This document shows, one piece after another, positions 35,115 through 43,931 of a stretch of 64,000 nucleotides of DNA. Origin of the DNA: Candidatus Thiodiazotropha endoloripes. Lineage in GTDB: Bacteria; Pseudomonadota; Gammaproteobacteria; Chromatiales; Chromatiaceae. The notes beneath the pieces are model-generated. The model was not told where the DNA came from and searched no databases. It was given only the letters and a program-made list of their open reading frames with translations. The DNA is taken from contig LVKA01000015.1 of the NCBI GenBank assembly GCA_001709035.1, forward strand, positions 186,001 to 250,000, read 5' to 3'. A program made the position numbers and the translations under genes. Within the stretch, counting starts at the first letter, position 1. Each line of letters begins with the position of its first letter.

Positions 35115-36101
35115 ATGAAACCCGCTGTAAAAGTCACCATAACCGGCGCTGCCGGACATATCGGATACGCGCTGGCATTTCGCATCGCTTCAGGCGCCAT
35201 GTTCGGTCAGGACCAACCAGTCATTCTTCGTCTGCTTGAGATCCCCCAAGCCATCTCCTCACTCAACGGTGTTGGTATGGAGTTAGAGGATTGTGCCTTT
35301 CCCCTGTTGCACGATATCGTCCTCACCGATGACCCAAGTATTGGTTTTCGAGGTACCGATTACGCCATCCTGATTGGCGCAAAACCCCGTAGCAAGGGCA
35401 TGGAGCGTAAAGACCTGATTACTGAAAATGCGAAGATATTCTCCAATCAGGGCCGGTCAATCAACGATCATGCCTCCGCGGATGTACGGGTGTTGGTGGT
35501 GGGTAATCCGGCCAATACCAACGCATTGATCGCAGCGGCCAATGCACCGGATCTTAAACCCAGTCAGTTTACCGCGATGACCCGTCTGGACCACAACCGG
35601 GCCCTGGGACAGCTGGCCAACAGGAGTAATGCGCTGGTGGCCGATATCACCAGAATGACCATTTGGGGCAACCACTCCATGACCCAGTATCCCCATATCG
35701 ATAACTGTCAGATCAACGGCCAGCCGGTATTCGATCTGGTCAGTCAGGATTGGGCGATCGACCACTTCATTCCCCGGATTCAGCGACGCGGGGCAGAAAT
35801 CATCGAGGCACGCGGCCTCTCGTCTGCTGCCTCCGCAGCCGACGCGGTCGTTGACCATGTGCACGATTGGGCACTGGGTACAAGGGATGGTGACTGGGTC
35901 AGTATGGCGGTCCACTCCGATGGCAGTTACGGGATTGATGAGGGCGTCGTATTCTCGTTTCCAGTGAAATGCAAGAATGGTGACTATGAGATAGTCCAGG
36001 ACCTGGAACTGGATGATTTCAGTAACGCGCGTCTGAAAGCCTCGGAAAAAGAGCTGCTTGAAGAGCGTAAAATCATCGAGGACCTGCTGCCAAGTCGCTG
36101 A
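35115..36101 (+). CDS. mdh: Malate dehydrogenase
   Basis: The 328-residue enzyme interconverts malate and oxaloacetate with NAD. The nucleotide-binding loop is T10-GAAGHIGY, and the start of the protein follows the pattern TGAAGxIGYxLxFRIASGxMFG of the cytosolic-type class. Substrate-binding arginines appear in [14 protein letters not shown] (R92, R98) and TRLDHNRA (R157, with D159), and the catalytic histidine is H187 in IWGNHS. Length is normal for this class. It has a GGGAGG upstream and stands alone, followed by a strong hairpin. It works with the aceBA products 9 kb away in the glyoxylate and citric acid cycles. Confidence 0.95.
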   Translation: MKPAVKVTITGAAGHIGYALAFRIASGAMFGQDQPVILRLLEIPQAISSLNGVGMELEDCAFPLLHDIVLTDDPSIGFRGTDYAILIGAKPRSKGMERKDLITENAKIFSNQGRSINDHASADVRVLVVGNPANTNALIAAANAPDLKPSQFTAMTRLDHNRALGQLANRSNALVADITRMTIWGNHSMTQYPHIDNCQINGQPVFDLVSQDWAIDHFIPRIQRRGAEIIEARGLSSAASAADAVVDHVHDWALGTRDGDWVSMAVHSDGSYGIDEGVVFSFPVKCKNGDYEIVQDLELDDFSNARLKASEKELLEERKIIEDLLPSR

Positions 36102-36138
36102 TACTGTCACCCTCACCAACCCGGCGAGGAAATCGCAT

Positions 36139-36165
36139 CGAGGATGTGACAAGGTCACATCCTCG
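36139..36165 (+). terminator. Strong hairpin downstream of mdh
   Basis: CGAGGATGTGAC at 36139-36150 pairs perfectly with GTCACATCCTCG at 36154-36165 across a 3-base loop. The 12-bp stem has no U tract, so it may act as a Rho-assisted terminator or protect the mdh mRNA end. Confidence 0.6.
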
Positions 36166-36263
36166 AACTCTCAGGCTGCTACTCGGTCTATTGATTTTTG
36201 GATAGCCTTTTCCTGAACCCTCAGGTTCACGATAATGTGTAACGGACTCAAACCAGAAGCACC

Positions 36264-37688
36264 ATGAGTAAAGCAAGCCAGAACAAGTTGTCCTCAGCGA
36301 CCCACAGCGAAACCAAACCACCGATCACTCGGTTAAGTGCCACAGTCAGGCCGGGCGGCAGCCTGGAAGTACTCTCTCACCTTGAAGTCAGCGACCTGCT
36401 GGATACCAGTGCACGGGGTCTGTATGGACTGTTTCGCCGCTGCGCACTGGCGGTACTCAATTGCGGCAGTGAAACCGATAATGCGAAGGATATCTTCGAC
36501 AGCTACCGGGACTTCGGCATCCATCTGATGCAGAGTAACCGGGGACTCCAGTTACGCCTGGAGAATGCCCCAGGCAGCGCGTTTGTGGATGGCAGGATGA
36601 TCCGTGGTATCCAGGAACATCTGTTTGCCGTATTGAGGGACATCATCTACGTCCACAATGAGATTCAGAACAATCCTGCTTACGATCTGGACAACCCGGT
36701 ACATATCACCTCGGCAGTATTCCATATCCTGCGTAATGCCAGAGTTTTACACACCGGCATGGATCCCAATCTGATCGTCTGCTGGGGTGGACACTCGATC
36801 GGCAGATCCGAATACGACTACTCCAAAGAGGTAGGCTACCAACTCGGCCTGAGAGGCTTGAATATCTGCACAGGATGCGGCCCCGGGGCGATGAAAGGCC
36901 CGATGAAAGGGGCGGCACTGGGCCATGCCAAGCAACGTATCGGCAATGGACGCTATCTGGGCATCACCGAACCCGGCATCATTGCTTCGGAACCGCCGAA
37001 CCCCATCGTTAACGATCTGGTGGTCATGCCGGATATCGAAAAGCGCCTGGAAGCTTTCGTCCGCACCGGTCATGGGGTGGTGATCTTTCCCGGTGGTGCG
37101 GGAACCATGGAAGAACTGCTCTACCTGCTCGGCATCCTGATGCACCACGACAACCGGGAGCACGCCTTTCCGTTGATCCTGACCGGGCCTGCCGAGTGTG
37201 CGGACTATTTCGATGAAATCGACCGCTTCATCGGTATTGCACTGGGCGATCAAGCCCGCCAATACTATCAGGTCATCATCGATGATTCGCAAGCCGTGGC
37301 AAAAGCCATGGCTGAGGACATGGAACGGGTAAGAAGTTACCGCTATGACGGCAATGACGCCTTCTATTTCAATTGGCAACTGCATATCGAGACCGACCTG
37401 CAACACCCCTTCATCCCAACCCATGAGGCGATGGCGCAATTGCAGCTCAACCGACAACAGCAAGCCCATCTGGCCGCCGCCAACCTGCGCAAAGCCTTTT
37501 CAGGCATTGTCGCCGGCAATGTCAAAGAGGATGGCATCCGTGCCGTGGAGCAGCATGGGCCGTTCAAGCTGCATGGGGAACAGCAGGTGGTGGATGCCAT
37601 GGACCGGCTACTGATTGCCTTTGCCGAACAGAATAGAATGAAACTACAAGGGGACTACTCACCCTGCTATCATCTTGCCCTGGAGTGA
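36264..37688 (+). CDS. ppnN: Nucleotide 5'-monophosphate nucleosidase PpnN (YgdH, LOG-like)
   Basis: The 474-residue protein matches PpnN, which cleaves purine and pyrimidine monophosphates to base and ribose-5-phosphate and is controlled by (p)ppGpp in Escherichia coli. The LOG-family catalytic signature is P276-GGAGTMEE-284, preceded by CTGCGPGAMKGPMKGAA. The N- and C-terminal flanking domains typical of PpnN are present, and the length agrees with the family (about 455). A short single-domain LOG lysine-decarboxylase-like protein would be only about 200 residues, so that alternative is excluded. The gene leads the secreted hydrolase gene by 24 bp. Confidence 0.9.
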   Translation: MSKASQNKLSSATHSETKPPITRLSATVRPGGSLEVLSHLEVSDLLDTSARGLYGLFRRCALAVLNCGSETDNAKDIFDSYRDFGIHLMQSNRGLQLRLENAPGSAFVDGRMIRGIQEHLFAVLRDIIYVHNEIQNNPAYDLDNPVHITSAVFHILRNARVLHTGMDPNLIVCWGGHSIGRSEYDYSKEVGYQLGLRGLNICTGCGPGAMKGPMKGAALGHAKQRIGNGRYLGITEPGIIASEPPNPIVNDLVVMPDIEKRLEAFVRTGHGVVIFPGGAGTMEELLYLLGILMHHDNREHAFPLILTGPAECADYFDEIDRFIGIALGDQARQYYQVIIDDSQAVAKAMAEDMERVRSYRYDGNDAFYFNWQLHIETDLQHPFIPTHEAMAQLQLNRQQQAHLAAANLRKAFSGIVAGNVKEDGIRAVEQHGPFKLHGEQQVVDAMDRLLIAFAEQNRMKLQGDYSPCYHLALE

Positions 37689-37712
37689 AGGAAAGCTTCT
37701 GAGCACTATCCT

Positions 37713-39083
37713 ATGATGAGAAAACCAACTGTACTGCTGTTTCTGCTCTCGCTGCTGTTCGTCGGCCTACAAGCTAATGCCAAACCCCATGAGCGGGAGT
37801 GGTATGAGCAGGAGAGGGTCTTCGGTGGCCAGGTCTACCTGAGGACCGCCGGAAATCCCAACAAGCCGGCCGTTGTGATGGTTCACGGTCTTGGGGATGA
37901 GGCCTCCACCTGCTGGGAGGATATTCTGCAACGGCTGAAAAAGGACTATTTCATATTCACCTTCGATCTGCCGGGATTCGGCCGCTCGACCAAGCAGAAC
38001 GCCCTCTACTCACCGGTCAACTACGCCCGGCTGATCCATCAGCTGACCGACAAACATGTCGGCAAGCCATTTCACCTGGTTGGTCACTCGATGGGCGGCG
38101 CAATCAGTCTGCAGTTCACCCACAGCTACCCGGCAGCGGTGAAAACCCTGACCTTGATCGATGCGGCTGGCATCCTCCACCGCCAAGCCTACACCAAGTA
38201 TCTGGCTCCGCTGGGCGTCGACAGGGTGCTCAACCAGTACAATGTTTTCAACGAACGCAAGGTCACTGATCTGGCGGGTGCCCTGATGAGCGCCCTGGAG
38301 AAACGCTACCCGGTGAATATGGACCTGCTGATCAATCTGGAACCATTCCGCAACAAGGTACTGCGTGGCGACCCCTCAGCCATTGCCGGACTGGCGCTGG
38401 TGCAAAATGATTTCAGCCGAATTCCGGAGACCATTCACCAACCGACCCTGATCGTCTGGGGAGATCAGGATAAGATCGCTCCCATACGAACTGGCTATGT
38501 ACTCGAATCGCTGATGCCCAACGCCCGATTGGAGCTGATTCCAAACGGCGGCCATGTGGCCTTTATCGATCAGCCTGAACTGTTCCACGATATGCTCAGG
38601 CCCCATCTCAGCCAAAGCTACAAGACAAAAGCTAAATCAAACGCCGAACCGGCCAGCCAGCCTTTCCGCCAGACGGTACAGTGCAACAGTGAATCGGGCC
38701 ATGTGATCAGCGGACGCATTGGCAGCCTGCTGATACAGAGCTGTGAAGATGTGGTAGTCCACGATGCAGAAATCAACAACATCGTCATTGTCGATTCCAA
38801 TGTCAGCCTACGCAAAACACGAGTGATTGCCATGGGCACCGCCCTGAAGACACGCAATTCAAACGTCTATATCACCGGAGGTCACCTCGAAGGCGAAGTG
38901 GCAATCGAGGCCAACAACAGTCGACTCGACATTGCCGGCACACAACTGGTGGGACACCAGGCCGCAGTCAAGGCACCGGAGGACTCGACCCTGATCTTTT
39001 CGCTGGGACGCATCGACAGTCCGCTTTACGAGGACCTGGTGATCCATGGTATGAAAGTGGTCGCCCCGGGTTCCTATCTATAG
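37713..39083 (+). CDS. Exported alpha/beta hydrolase with C-terminal beta-repeat domain
   Basis: The 456-residue protein has a signal peptide (cleaved near ANA, residue 23) and an alpha/beta hydrolase domain at about 35-300. The oxyanion region is MVHGLGDEAS (56-65), the nucleophile is S126 in GHSMGGA, the acid is D253 in WGDQDKIAP, and the histidine is H281 in NGGHVAF, giving a complete triad. A Lys/Ala/Pro linker leads to a C-terminal domain (about 320-456) of short beta repeats with regular Ile, Val and Asn residues (INNIVIVDSNVSLRKTRVIA, then SNVYITGGHLEG), which looks like a small right-handed beta-helix. This fusion is unusual for the family. The substrate is unknown; esterase or lipase action outside the cytoplasm is plausible. 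Confidence 0.82.
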   Translation: MMRKPTVLLFLLSLLFVGLQANAKPHEREWYEQERVFGGQVYLRTAGNPNKPAVVMVHGLGDEASTCWEDILQRLKKDYFIFTFDLPGFGRSTKQNALYSPVNYARLIHQLTDKHVGKPFHLVGHSMGGAISLQFTHSYPAAVKTLTLIDAAGILHRQAYTKYLAPLGVDRVLNQYNVFNERKVTDLAGALMSALEKRYPVNMDLLINLEPFRNKVLRGDPSAIAGLALVQNDFSRIPETIHQPTLIVWGDQDKIAPIRTGYVLESLMPNARLELIPNGGHVAFIDQPELFHDMLRPHLSQSYKTKAKSNAEPASQPFRQTVQCNSESGHVISGRIGSLLIQSCEDVVVHDAEINNIVIVDSNVSLRKTRVIAMGTALKTRNSNVYITGGHLEGEVAIEANNSRLDIAGTQLVGHQAAVKAPEDSTLIFSLGRIDSPLYEDLVIHGMKVVAPGSYL

Positions 39084-39163
39084 AGCTTGTAAGCTCCAAC
39101 GGATTGGCATTGATCATTACAACAATCCAGCATGCAGTGTTTTATTCATAGAAAGGAATTCAT

Positions 39164-39643
39164 GTGAATAACATCATCACTTTTTTTCTTACCCTCCTCC
39201 TGACTCTGGTTAACCTGTCCAATGCAGCCGCGGATGAAATTGATACAAACAGAGTTGACAGAACAGAGGAGTCCTCATCCTTTTTGCCAAAGTATGGTAA
39301 CTGGTGCGGTTTGAACCATCCGAGTGATCCACTCACTGCCCCACCGCCCATCGATACATTGGATTCAATCTGCAGAGAGCACGACTACTGTTATCTGGCA
39401 AATGGACATATGAATTGTGACTGTGACAGTGCATTTATCCAGGCGATCAAGGCAAACCGGCCAAGATTTTCTGCTTCGGAAAAACTGGTTGCACATACGC
39501 TTAGAGTCTATTTCAGAGGGTCACCTTGTTATGGTGATCAGAAGGATAAGATCGCACCGACAAGAGTTCTCACCGGTATTGTCAAACAGACGGATGCAAG
39601 CACCAGACATATGTTACAAAAGATCAATGCACTGTCTGATTGA
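39164..39643 (+). CDS. Secreted phospholipase A2-like protein
   Basis: The 159-residue protein starts at a GTG with AAAGGAA upstream and opens with a signal peptide (1-22). The mature part carries the secreted phospholipase A2 hallmarks: calcium-loop-like Y44-G-N-W-C-G49, the catalytic helix C70-R-E-H73-D74-Y-C-Y, and C85-D-C-D88-xx-F with the second aspartate. Eight or so cysteines suit an extracellular disulfide-bonded enzyme. It would release fatty acids from the sn-2 position of phospholipids, with calcium. Bacterial secreted phospholipases A2 are uncommon. A small lipoprotein gene follows 55 bp downstream. In a host-associated bacterium it could act on host membranes, but that is an inference. 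Confidence 0.82.
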   Translation: MNNIITFFLTLLLTLVNLSNAAADEIDTNRVDRTEESSSFLPKYGNWCGLNHPSDPLTAPPPIDTLDSICREHDYCYLANGHMNCDCDSAFIQAIKANRPRFSASEKLVAHTLRVYFRGSPCYGDQKDKIAPTRVLTGIVKQTDASTRHMLQKINALSD

Positions 39644-39698
39644 AAGACTCCGTTTACTCCGATTAAACACTGGTGTCTCTGTATAGGAAGGGAGTCTG

Positions 39699-39890
39699 AT
39701 GAAGTCAGCATTTCTTGCAATCCCAATCCTCATATCCGGCTGCTCAGAGTCAGTCGATGTTGAGTACTTTAGCTACCAGGATTGCCGTAAAAAAATGACA
39801 GCAGAGTATATCGATCAGGGAGTCGATCCAGTTGCTGCAAATATGAAATCCAAAGCCTATTGCAAAGAACAACAGGCAGACAGACAGTAA
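39699..39890 (+). CDS. Small lipoprotein of unknown function
   Basis: The 63-residue product has a lipoprotein signal with the lipobox ISGC (Cys at residue 15) and a short charged mature chain with two further cysteines (DCRKKM, AYCKEQ). It lies 55 bp after the phospholipase A2 gene, on the same strand, with AGGAAGGGAG upstream of the ATG. It might be an inhibitor or anchor for the enzyme, but nothing in the sequence proves this. I do not recognise the family. Confidence 0.55.
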   Translation: MKSAFLAIPILISGCSESVDVEYFSYQDCRKKMTAEYIDQGVDPVAANMKSKAYCKEQQADRQ

Positions 39891-40062
39891 CCCGACAGCC
39901 ACAAAGCAACCGATGCTTCTGATCAGATCTCTGCAGAGCAACCTTCCACCCGGCACAGGATATCTGTCCCGGGTTTCAACAGTCCCATCCAGGATTGATT
40001 TGTACAAAAGTTAGACAAATACGATTCACTCTGTAATTTAGCCTTAATATATATTTGTTTTT

Positions 40063-40074
40063 TGATATATATCA
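40063..40074. promoter_or_regulatory. AT-rich palindrome upstream of arsR
   Basis: TGATATATATCA is a perfect 12-bp palindrome, 18 bp before the chosen arsR start, in a very AT-rich stretch. ArsR repressors commonly bind such imperfect AT-rich dyads over their own promoter. Binding here is an inference. Confidence 0.5.
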
Positions 40075-40091
40075 TTTATAGTATATGCACC

Positions 40092-40448
40092 ATGAAGAAC
40101 ATGAACACTGAATCTGTCATTAGCGCGTTATCCAACGCCACAAGGATGCGCTCTGTTCTTCTGCTGCTTGAACAGGATGAACTTTGTGTTTGCGAATTGA
40201 ATGATGTGATTGGTGGAGCGCAACCCAACATTTCCAGAAACCTGGGGCTGTTGCGCGACTCAGGACTGGTCATTGATCGACGAGAGGGACAGTGGATCTA
40301 CTATCGCATCAATTCTGAACTACCTGAGTGGGTAAGCGGAATCCTGCAGGCCGCTAAAACGGGTGCCATTGGTCATGAACCCTATAAATCCGATCTGATC
40401 AAGCTGAAGGAAGTAGCCAATGGCACAGAATCGAAATGCCGTACCTGA
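40092..40448 (+). CDS. arsR: ArsR-family arsenite-responsive repressor
   Basis: I prefer the ATG at 40092 (MKNMNTES) over an upstream ATG at 40062 that lies inside the palindrome. The 118-residue product is a winged-helix ArsR/SmtB repressor with the arsenite-binding motif ELCVCEL, cysteines at positions 32 and 34 as in the plasmid R773 repressor. The recognition helix is around GAQPNISRNLGLLRDSGLVI, and the wing DRREGQWIYYRI follows. Arsenite or antimonite binding should release it from DNA. It heads a broken ars operon: an arsC fragment and an intact acr3 follow. Confidence 0.88.
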   Translation: MKNMNTESVISALSNATRMRSVLLLLEQDELCVCELNDVIGGAQPNISRNLGLLRDSGLVIDRREGQWIYYRINSELPEWVSGILQAAKTGAIGHEPYKSDLIKLKEVANGTESKCRT

Positions 40449-40453
40449 ACTAG

Positions 40454-40654
40454 GGCCTAAAGGATCCTGCCGGTGTTGAAGGTAGTGAGATTGAGAAGAA
40501 AGCAGCCTTTGTCAAAGCCTTCAATGAACTGCAAAACAGGATTTCAATCTTTGTAAACCTGCCAATAGCCTCACTGGACAAACTAAAGCTTCAGGAACAA
40601 CTTGATCTGATTGGCAATAGCACACCTAAAACATCCAAAGACACTGCAGCGTGA
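40454..40654 (+). pseudogene. arsC: arsC arsenate reductase, C-terminal remnant
   Basis: Directly after arsR an open frame reads GLKDPAGVEGSEIEKKAAFV, NELQNRISIFVNLPIASLDK and ends TAA-Ala TGA at 40652-40654. This matches the C-terminal half of thioredoxin-coupled, low-molecular-weight-phosphatase-type arsenate reductases (D-P-A-x-V-E-G-S-E, F-x-x-L-P-I-A-S-L-D). The catalytic Cys-x5-Arg half is missing. A TAG precedes it in frame at 40451, and there is no start codon or ribosome site. The break falls within a few bases of the arsR stop, which points to a clean internal deletion between arsR and the middle of arsC. Confidence 0.82.
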
Positions 40655-40687
40655 CATCCGTTAAGTACAAATGAACCGAGAACAGAA

Positions 40688-41755
40688 ATGACAGCCCAAT
40701 GTGAAGTTACCGCCAAACGTGTGACAGGCAGTGAGATGGGGATTTTTGAGCGTTACCTGACTGTCTGGGTAGGGCTGTGCATCGTCGCCGGCATCATACT
40801 TGGAAACTATTTTCCCGAGCAGTTTCAGATGATTGGAAAAATGGAGTTTTCCCACGTCAATATTCCGGTTGCGATATTGATCTGGTTGATGATCATACCG
40901 ATGCTGATCAAAGTGGATTTCACCTCACTGCACCATGTCAGAGAGCACTGGAAAGGTATCGGTGTAACACTTTTTATCAATTGGGCGGTGAAACCATTTT
41001 CCATGGCCTTGCTTGGCTGGGTTTTCATTCATAACCTGTTTGCAGCCTATCTGCCGGCTGACCAGCTCGACAGTTATATCGCCGGCCTGATTCTGTTGGC
41101 GGCAGCACCTTGTACGGCTATGGTTTTTGTCTGGAGTCGACTATCCGGAGGCGATGCAAATTTCACCCTGAGTCAGGTTGCTCTGAATGACACCATTATG
41201 ATTTTTGCCTTTGCACCCGTAGTCGGCCTATTACTGGGTCTATCCGCGATCACCGTTCCCTGGGACACATTGCTACTCTCGGTAGTGCTTTATATCGTTC
41301 TACCTGTTGCTTTGGGGCAGGTCTGGAGAAAGCGGTTACTCGCTTCCGGCGGTGAGAGTCTGCTCCAGAGAAGACTTGATTCCCTGCATATACCATCATT
41401 GACTGCCCTGCTGGCCACTCTGGTTCTGCTTTTCGGTTTTCAGGGAGAACAGATACTCTCTCAACCATTGATCATAGTTCTACTGGCTATCCCGATCTTG
41501 ATTCAGGTCTATTTCAACTCAGGATTAGCCTATTTGCTCAATAAAAAGCTTGGTGTTGCCCATTGTGTTGCTGCACCTTCCGCCCTGATCGGGGCAAGTA
41601 ACTTTTTTGAGTTGGCAGTTGCCACTGCGATTGTTCTTTTCGGCTTTGATTCAGGCGCCGCGCTTGCAACGGTGGTAGGTGTTTTAGTTGAGGTTCCCGT
41701 GATGCTTTCAGTCGTAAGAATCGTCAACAGCACTAGAGGCTGGTATGAGGCCTGA
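40688..41755 (+). CDS. acr3: ACR3-family arsenite efflux transporter
   Basis: The 355-residue membrane protein is an ACR3-type arsenite permease with about ten transmembrane helices. The essential cysteine is C142 in AAPCTAMVFVWS, and the conserved acidic residue lies in GASNFFELAVATAI. It exports arsenite with proton exchange. It is the intact structural gene of the ars operon, 33 bp after the arsC remnant. With arsC broken the operon should still protect against arsenite but not reduce arsenate, unless another reductase is encoded elsewhere. Confidence 0.93.
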   Translation: MTAQCEVTAKRVTGSEMGIFERYLTVWVGLCIVAGIILGNYFPEQFQMIGKMEFSHVNIPVAILIWLMIIPMLIKVDFTSLHHVREHWKGIGVTLFINWAVKPFSMALLGWVFIHNLFAAYLPADQLDSYIAGLILLAAAPCTAMVFVWSRLSGGDANFTLSQVALNDTIMIFAFAPVVGLLLGLSAITVPWDTLLLSVVLYIVLPVALGQVWRKRLLASGGESLLQRRLDSLHIPSLTALLATLVLLFGFQGEQILSQPLIIVLLAIPILIQVYFNSGLAYLLNKKLGVAHCVAAPSALIGASNFFELAVATAIVLFGFDSGAALATVVGVLVEVPVMLSVVRIVNSTRGWYEA

Positions 41756-41794
41756 TGGCCCCGACTAAAACTTAATAAAGGTAGTCCCTGTTGA

Positions 41795-41838
41795 GCCTGC
41801 CTGCAGACTCGGCTATAAAAACCGGTCTGCAGGCAGGC
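41795..41838. other. 14-bp stem hairpin downstream of acr3
   Basis: GCCTGCCTGCAGAC at 41795-41808 and GTCTGCAGGCAGGC at 41825-41838 are perfect reverse complements with a 16-base spacer. The element lies between the convergent acr3 and lipoprotein genes and could serve as a shared transcript end. It lacks a T run in either direction. Confidence 0.6.
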
Positions 41839-41896
41839 CCACTGGGGTTGCAAGTGAACCAGTCGTCGACCGGATCAGACCCTGTCCAACGACAAT

Positions 41897-42478
41897 TCAA
41901 AACTCTCCGATCATCGCATCCATTGACGGATCGATCATCCACAATGCGATATCCTTACCAAGCGCTTTTACACAACGATCCAGAATTTTACAGGTACCTT
42001 TGTAGGCACCGAAGAAACCGCCACCGGATGTACGGCGTCCGTTAAAACTGCCGATTTTTTTGCCGTTCTCAAACAGTTCACCTTTAACAGCAACAAACTT
42101 TGCGCCGCTCCAGGCCCCGCCGCCGGCACCAACCACATTGCTGAACTCAACATTCAGCACCCTGCCCTTGGCTTTTTTGCTGACCGCACCATCTTTCAGA
42201 TTGACGGCAATATCAGTTTCAGCGGCGAAGGTTCTAATATAAGCGGGTAGTTTGGTATCCAGGGTACACTCTGCCTTAACCTTCTCGGGCACATTGGAGT
42301 TCTTACCATAGCTGATCCGCTTGGTAACACTCACAGCAGGCCCACCAGAGGCAGTGATCACCTCTGTCTGCTGTTTTGTGCTTGAGACCGGTTTTGTACC
42401 ACCTGTGGTACCACCACAGCCACTCATCGCAATAATCAACATAATTCCAATAGATACAACTTGATACATTCGATTCAT
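41897..42478 (-). CDS. Lipoprotein of unknown function
   Basis: I set the start at ATG 42478, which has AGGAAG 6 bases upstream; an in-frame ATG lies 13 codons earlier without such a site. The 193-residue product has a lipoprotein signal with the lipobox AMSGC (Cys 21), a Gly/Thr-rich linker, and a mature domain with two cysteine pairs and a glycine-rich segment (VVGAGGGAWSGAKFVAVKGE). The sequence CTLDTKLPAYIRTFAAETDI is well structured but does not belong to a family I can name. It is probably attached to the periplasmic face of a membrane. It is convergent with acr3. Confidence 0.62.
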   Translation of the reverse strand: MNRMYQVVSIGIMLIIAMSGCGGTTGGTKPVSSTKQQTEVITASGGPAVSVTKRISYGKNSNVPEKVKAECTLDTKLPAYIRTFAAETDIAVNLKDGAVSKKAKGRVLNVEFSNVVGAGGGAWSGAKFVAVKGELFENGKKIGSFNGRRTSGGGFFGAYKGTCKILDRCVKALGKDIALWMIDPSMDAMIGEF

Positions 42479-42756
42479 CCTATTCTTCCTGTTATTAACG
42501 TACATACGAAGCTCCAAGTGTAAACTAGGAAACTCCTGCTTGCAGAGTCACATCGATGACGAAGCTATCAATCCTCAGGCTTTGCGGAGTTTTTAGCGAA
42601 AATTTGCAGTGATTGGTGTCCATTCGTCTTTACACCATCTGCAACAGCAGATCTGAATCACCTGAATTTATTTCGCACAGTCATGGGCACTCACCAGTTT
42701 GACAAAAAGTGAGCTAAACCATCAGCGAGATGAATTGTGAATCGATCAGGGATTGA

Positions 42757-43812
42757 CTAACCCTGATTTTCGATATCAATCCCCATATTCGATGCCCGTT
42801 TCTTCCATAACCGCCTGGCGAGTTTGCGCATATCCTCGATCTTGTCACCTTCATCGACGATCTCTATGCCAAGTAGAGTCTCGACAATATCCTCCAAGGT
42901 GAGAATACCTTCCATACTGCCATATTCATCCACCACCAGCATGATATGGCTGCGCTTCTCCATGAAGGTTTCGAAGCTTGCCTGAAGGGAACTGCTGTTG
43001 GGTACGGCAGTGATCTCTCTTCGATAGACGGTTAACGGGTTGTCAGAATTGCCACGGGCATGGGAAAGCAGCAGGTCGCTGCGCAGCACGAACCCGGTAA
43101 CATGGTCACGGTTATCCTTGTAGACCGGAATCCGCGAGAAGCGGCTGCTGTTGTGCTGCTCAAGATAGTCACTGACCGACATATCCTCGTCCAATGAAAA
43201 GACCACTGTCCGCGGGGTCATTACATCACTCACCCGGGTCTCCCTTAACAGCAGCAGATTTTTCAGAATCAGGGATTCATGCTGTTCCAGTTTGCCCTCG
43301 TCGGCACCGGCCTGAGCCATGGCGGCAAACTCATCCCTTCTGAACTGTCCATGGCTGTGACCACCGGAAAGCAGCTTGGTCAGTATCGCGGACATCCAGA
43401 TGAAGGGATAGAGTATCCAGATCAGGAATTGCAGCACATAGGCGGTAATCGGCGCCAGTTGGCGCCAGTAGTGGGCACCGAGAGTCTTCGGAATGATCTC
43501 GGAGAAAATCAGAATCATCAGGGTCAATACCGCTGAGGCAACCCCCACATAGGCGTTGCCGAATACCACCGCAGCCTGAGCACCGGCACCGGCGGCACCG
43601 ATGGTATGGGCGGTGGTATTGAGGGTCAGTATCGCAGCCAGGGGATCATTGATGTTCTGCTTCATCTTGCGCAGTAGATAGGAGGCATTATGCCCCTCCT
43701 TCTCCAGCACAGAAATATAAGGGTGTGTGACACTCAGAATCACCGCTTCGGCAACCGAGCAGAGAAAGGAAAAACCCAAGGCTATGGAGACATAGACAAT
43801 CAGCAAAACCAT
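42757..43812 (-). CDS. CNNM/HlyC-CorC-type membrane protein with CBS pair
   Basis: The 351-residue protein begins with a CNNM (DUF21) membrane domain of about 180 residues with three or four helices, including the typical SVAEAVILSVTHPYI and FSEIIPKTLGAHY segments. A CBS-domain pair follows at about 190-315 (SDVMTPRTVVFSLDEDMSVS and RSHIMLVVDEYGSMEGILTL). The C-terminal CorC/HlyC accessory domain seen in longer relatives is absent or minimal. Family members take part in magnesium or cobalt homeostasis, and CBS pairs bind adenine nucleotides. It is transcribed alone; the rraA gene upstream is 119 bp away on the same strand. Confidence 0.88.
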   Translation of the reverse strand: MVLLIVYVSIALGFSFLCSVAEAVILSVTHPYISVLEKEGHNASYLLRKMKQNINDPLAAILTLNTTAHTIGAAGAGAQAAVVFGNAYVGVASAVLTLMILIFSEIIPKTLGAHYWRQLAPITAYVLQFLIWILYPFIWMSAILTKLLSGGHSHGQFRRDEFAAMAQAGADEGKLEQHESLILKNLLLLRETRVSDVMTPRTVVFSLDEDMSVSDYLEQHNSSRFSRIPVYKDNRDHVTGFVLRSDLLLSHARGNSDNPLTVYRREITAVPNSSSLQASFETFMEKRSHIMLVVDEYGSMEGILTLEDIVETLLGIEIVDEGDKIEDMRKLARRLWKKRASNMGIDIENQG

Positions 43813-43931
43813 ACAGACACCATCGTTTGGTTGGATGTTGAATGCAGGTTATACCGTGATCCGACGGGGAATTCACTAGGCAACTTATGAATAAATCCGG
43901 GCCGAATGGATTAACGATTAAAAAACCCGAC

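Noticed and set aside
40463-40654. Treating the arsC remnant as a functional short gene
   Set aside because: It has no start codon, no ribosome site and lacks the Cys-x5-Arg catalytic loop, and an in-frame TAG precedes it.
42479-42517. Upstream ATG extension of the 193-residue lipoprotein
   Set aside because: The extension adds a charged N-terminus before the signal sequence and lacks a ribosome site, whereas the internal ATG has AGGAAG at good distance.
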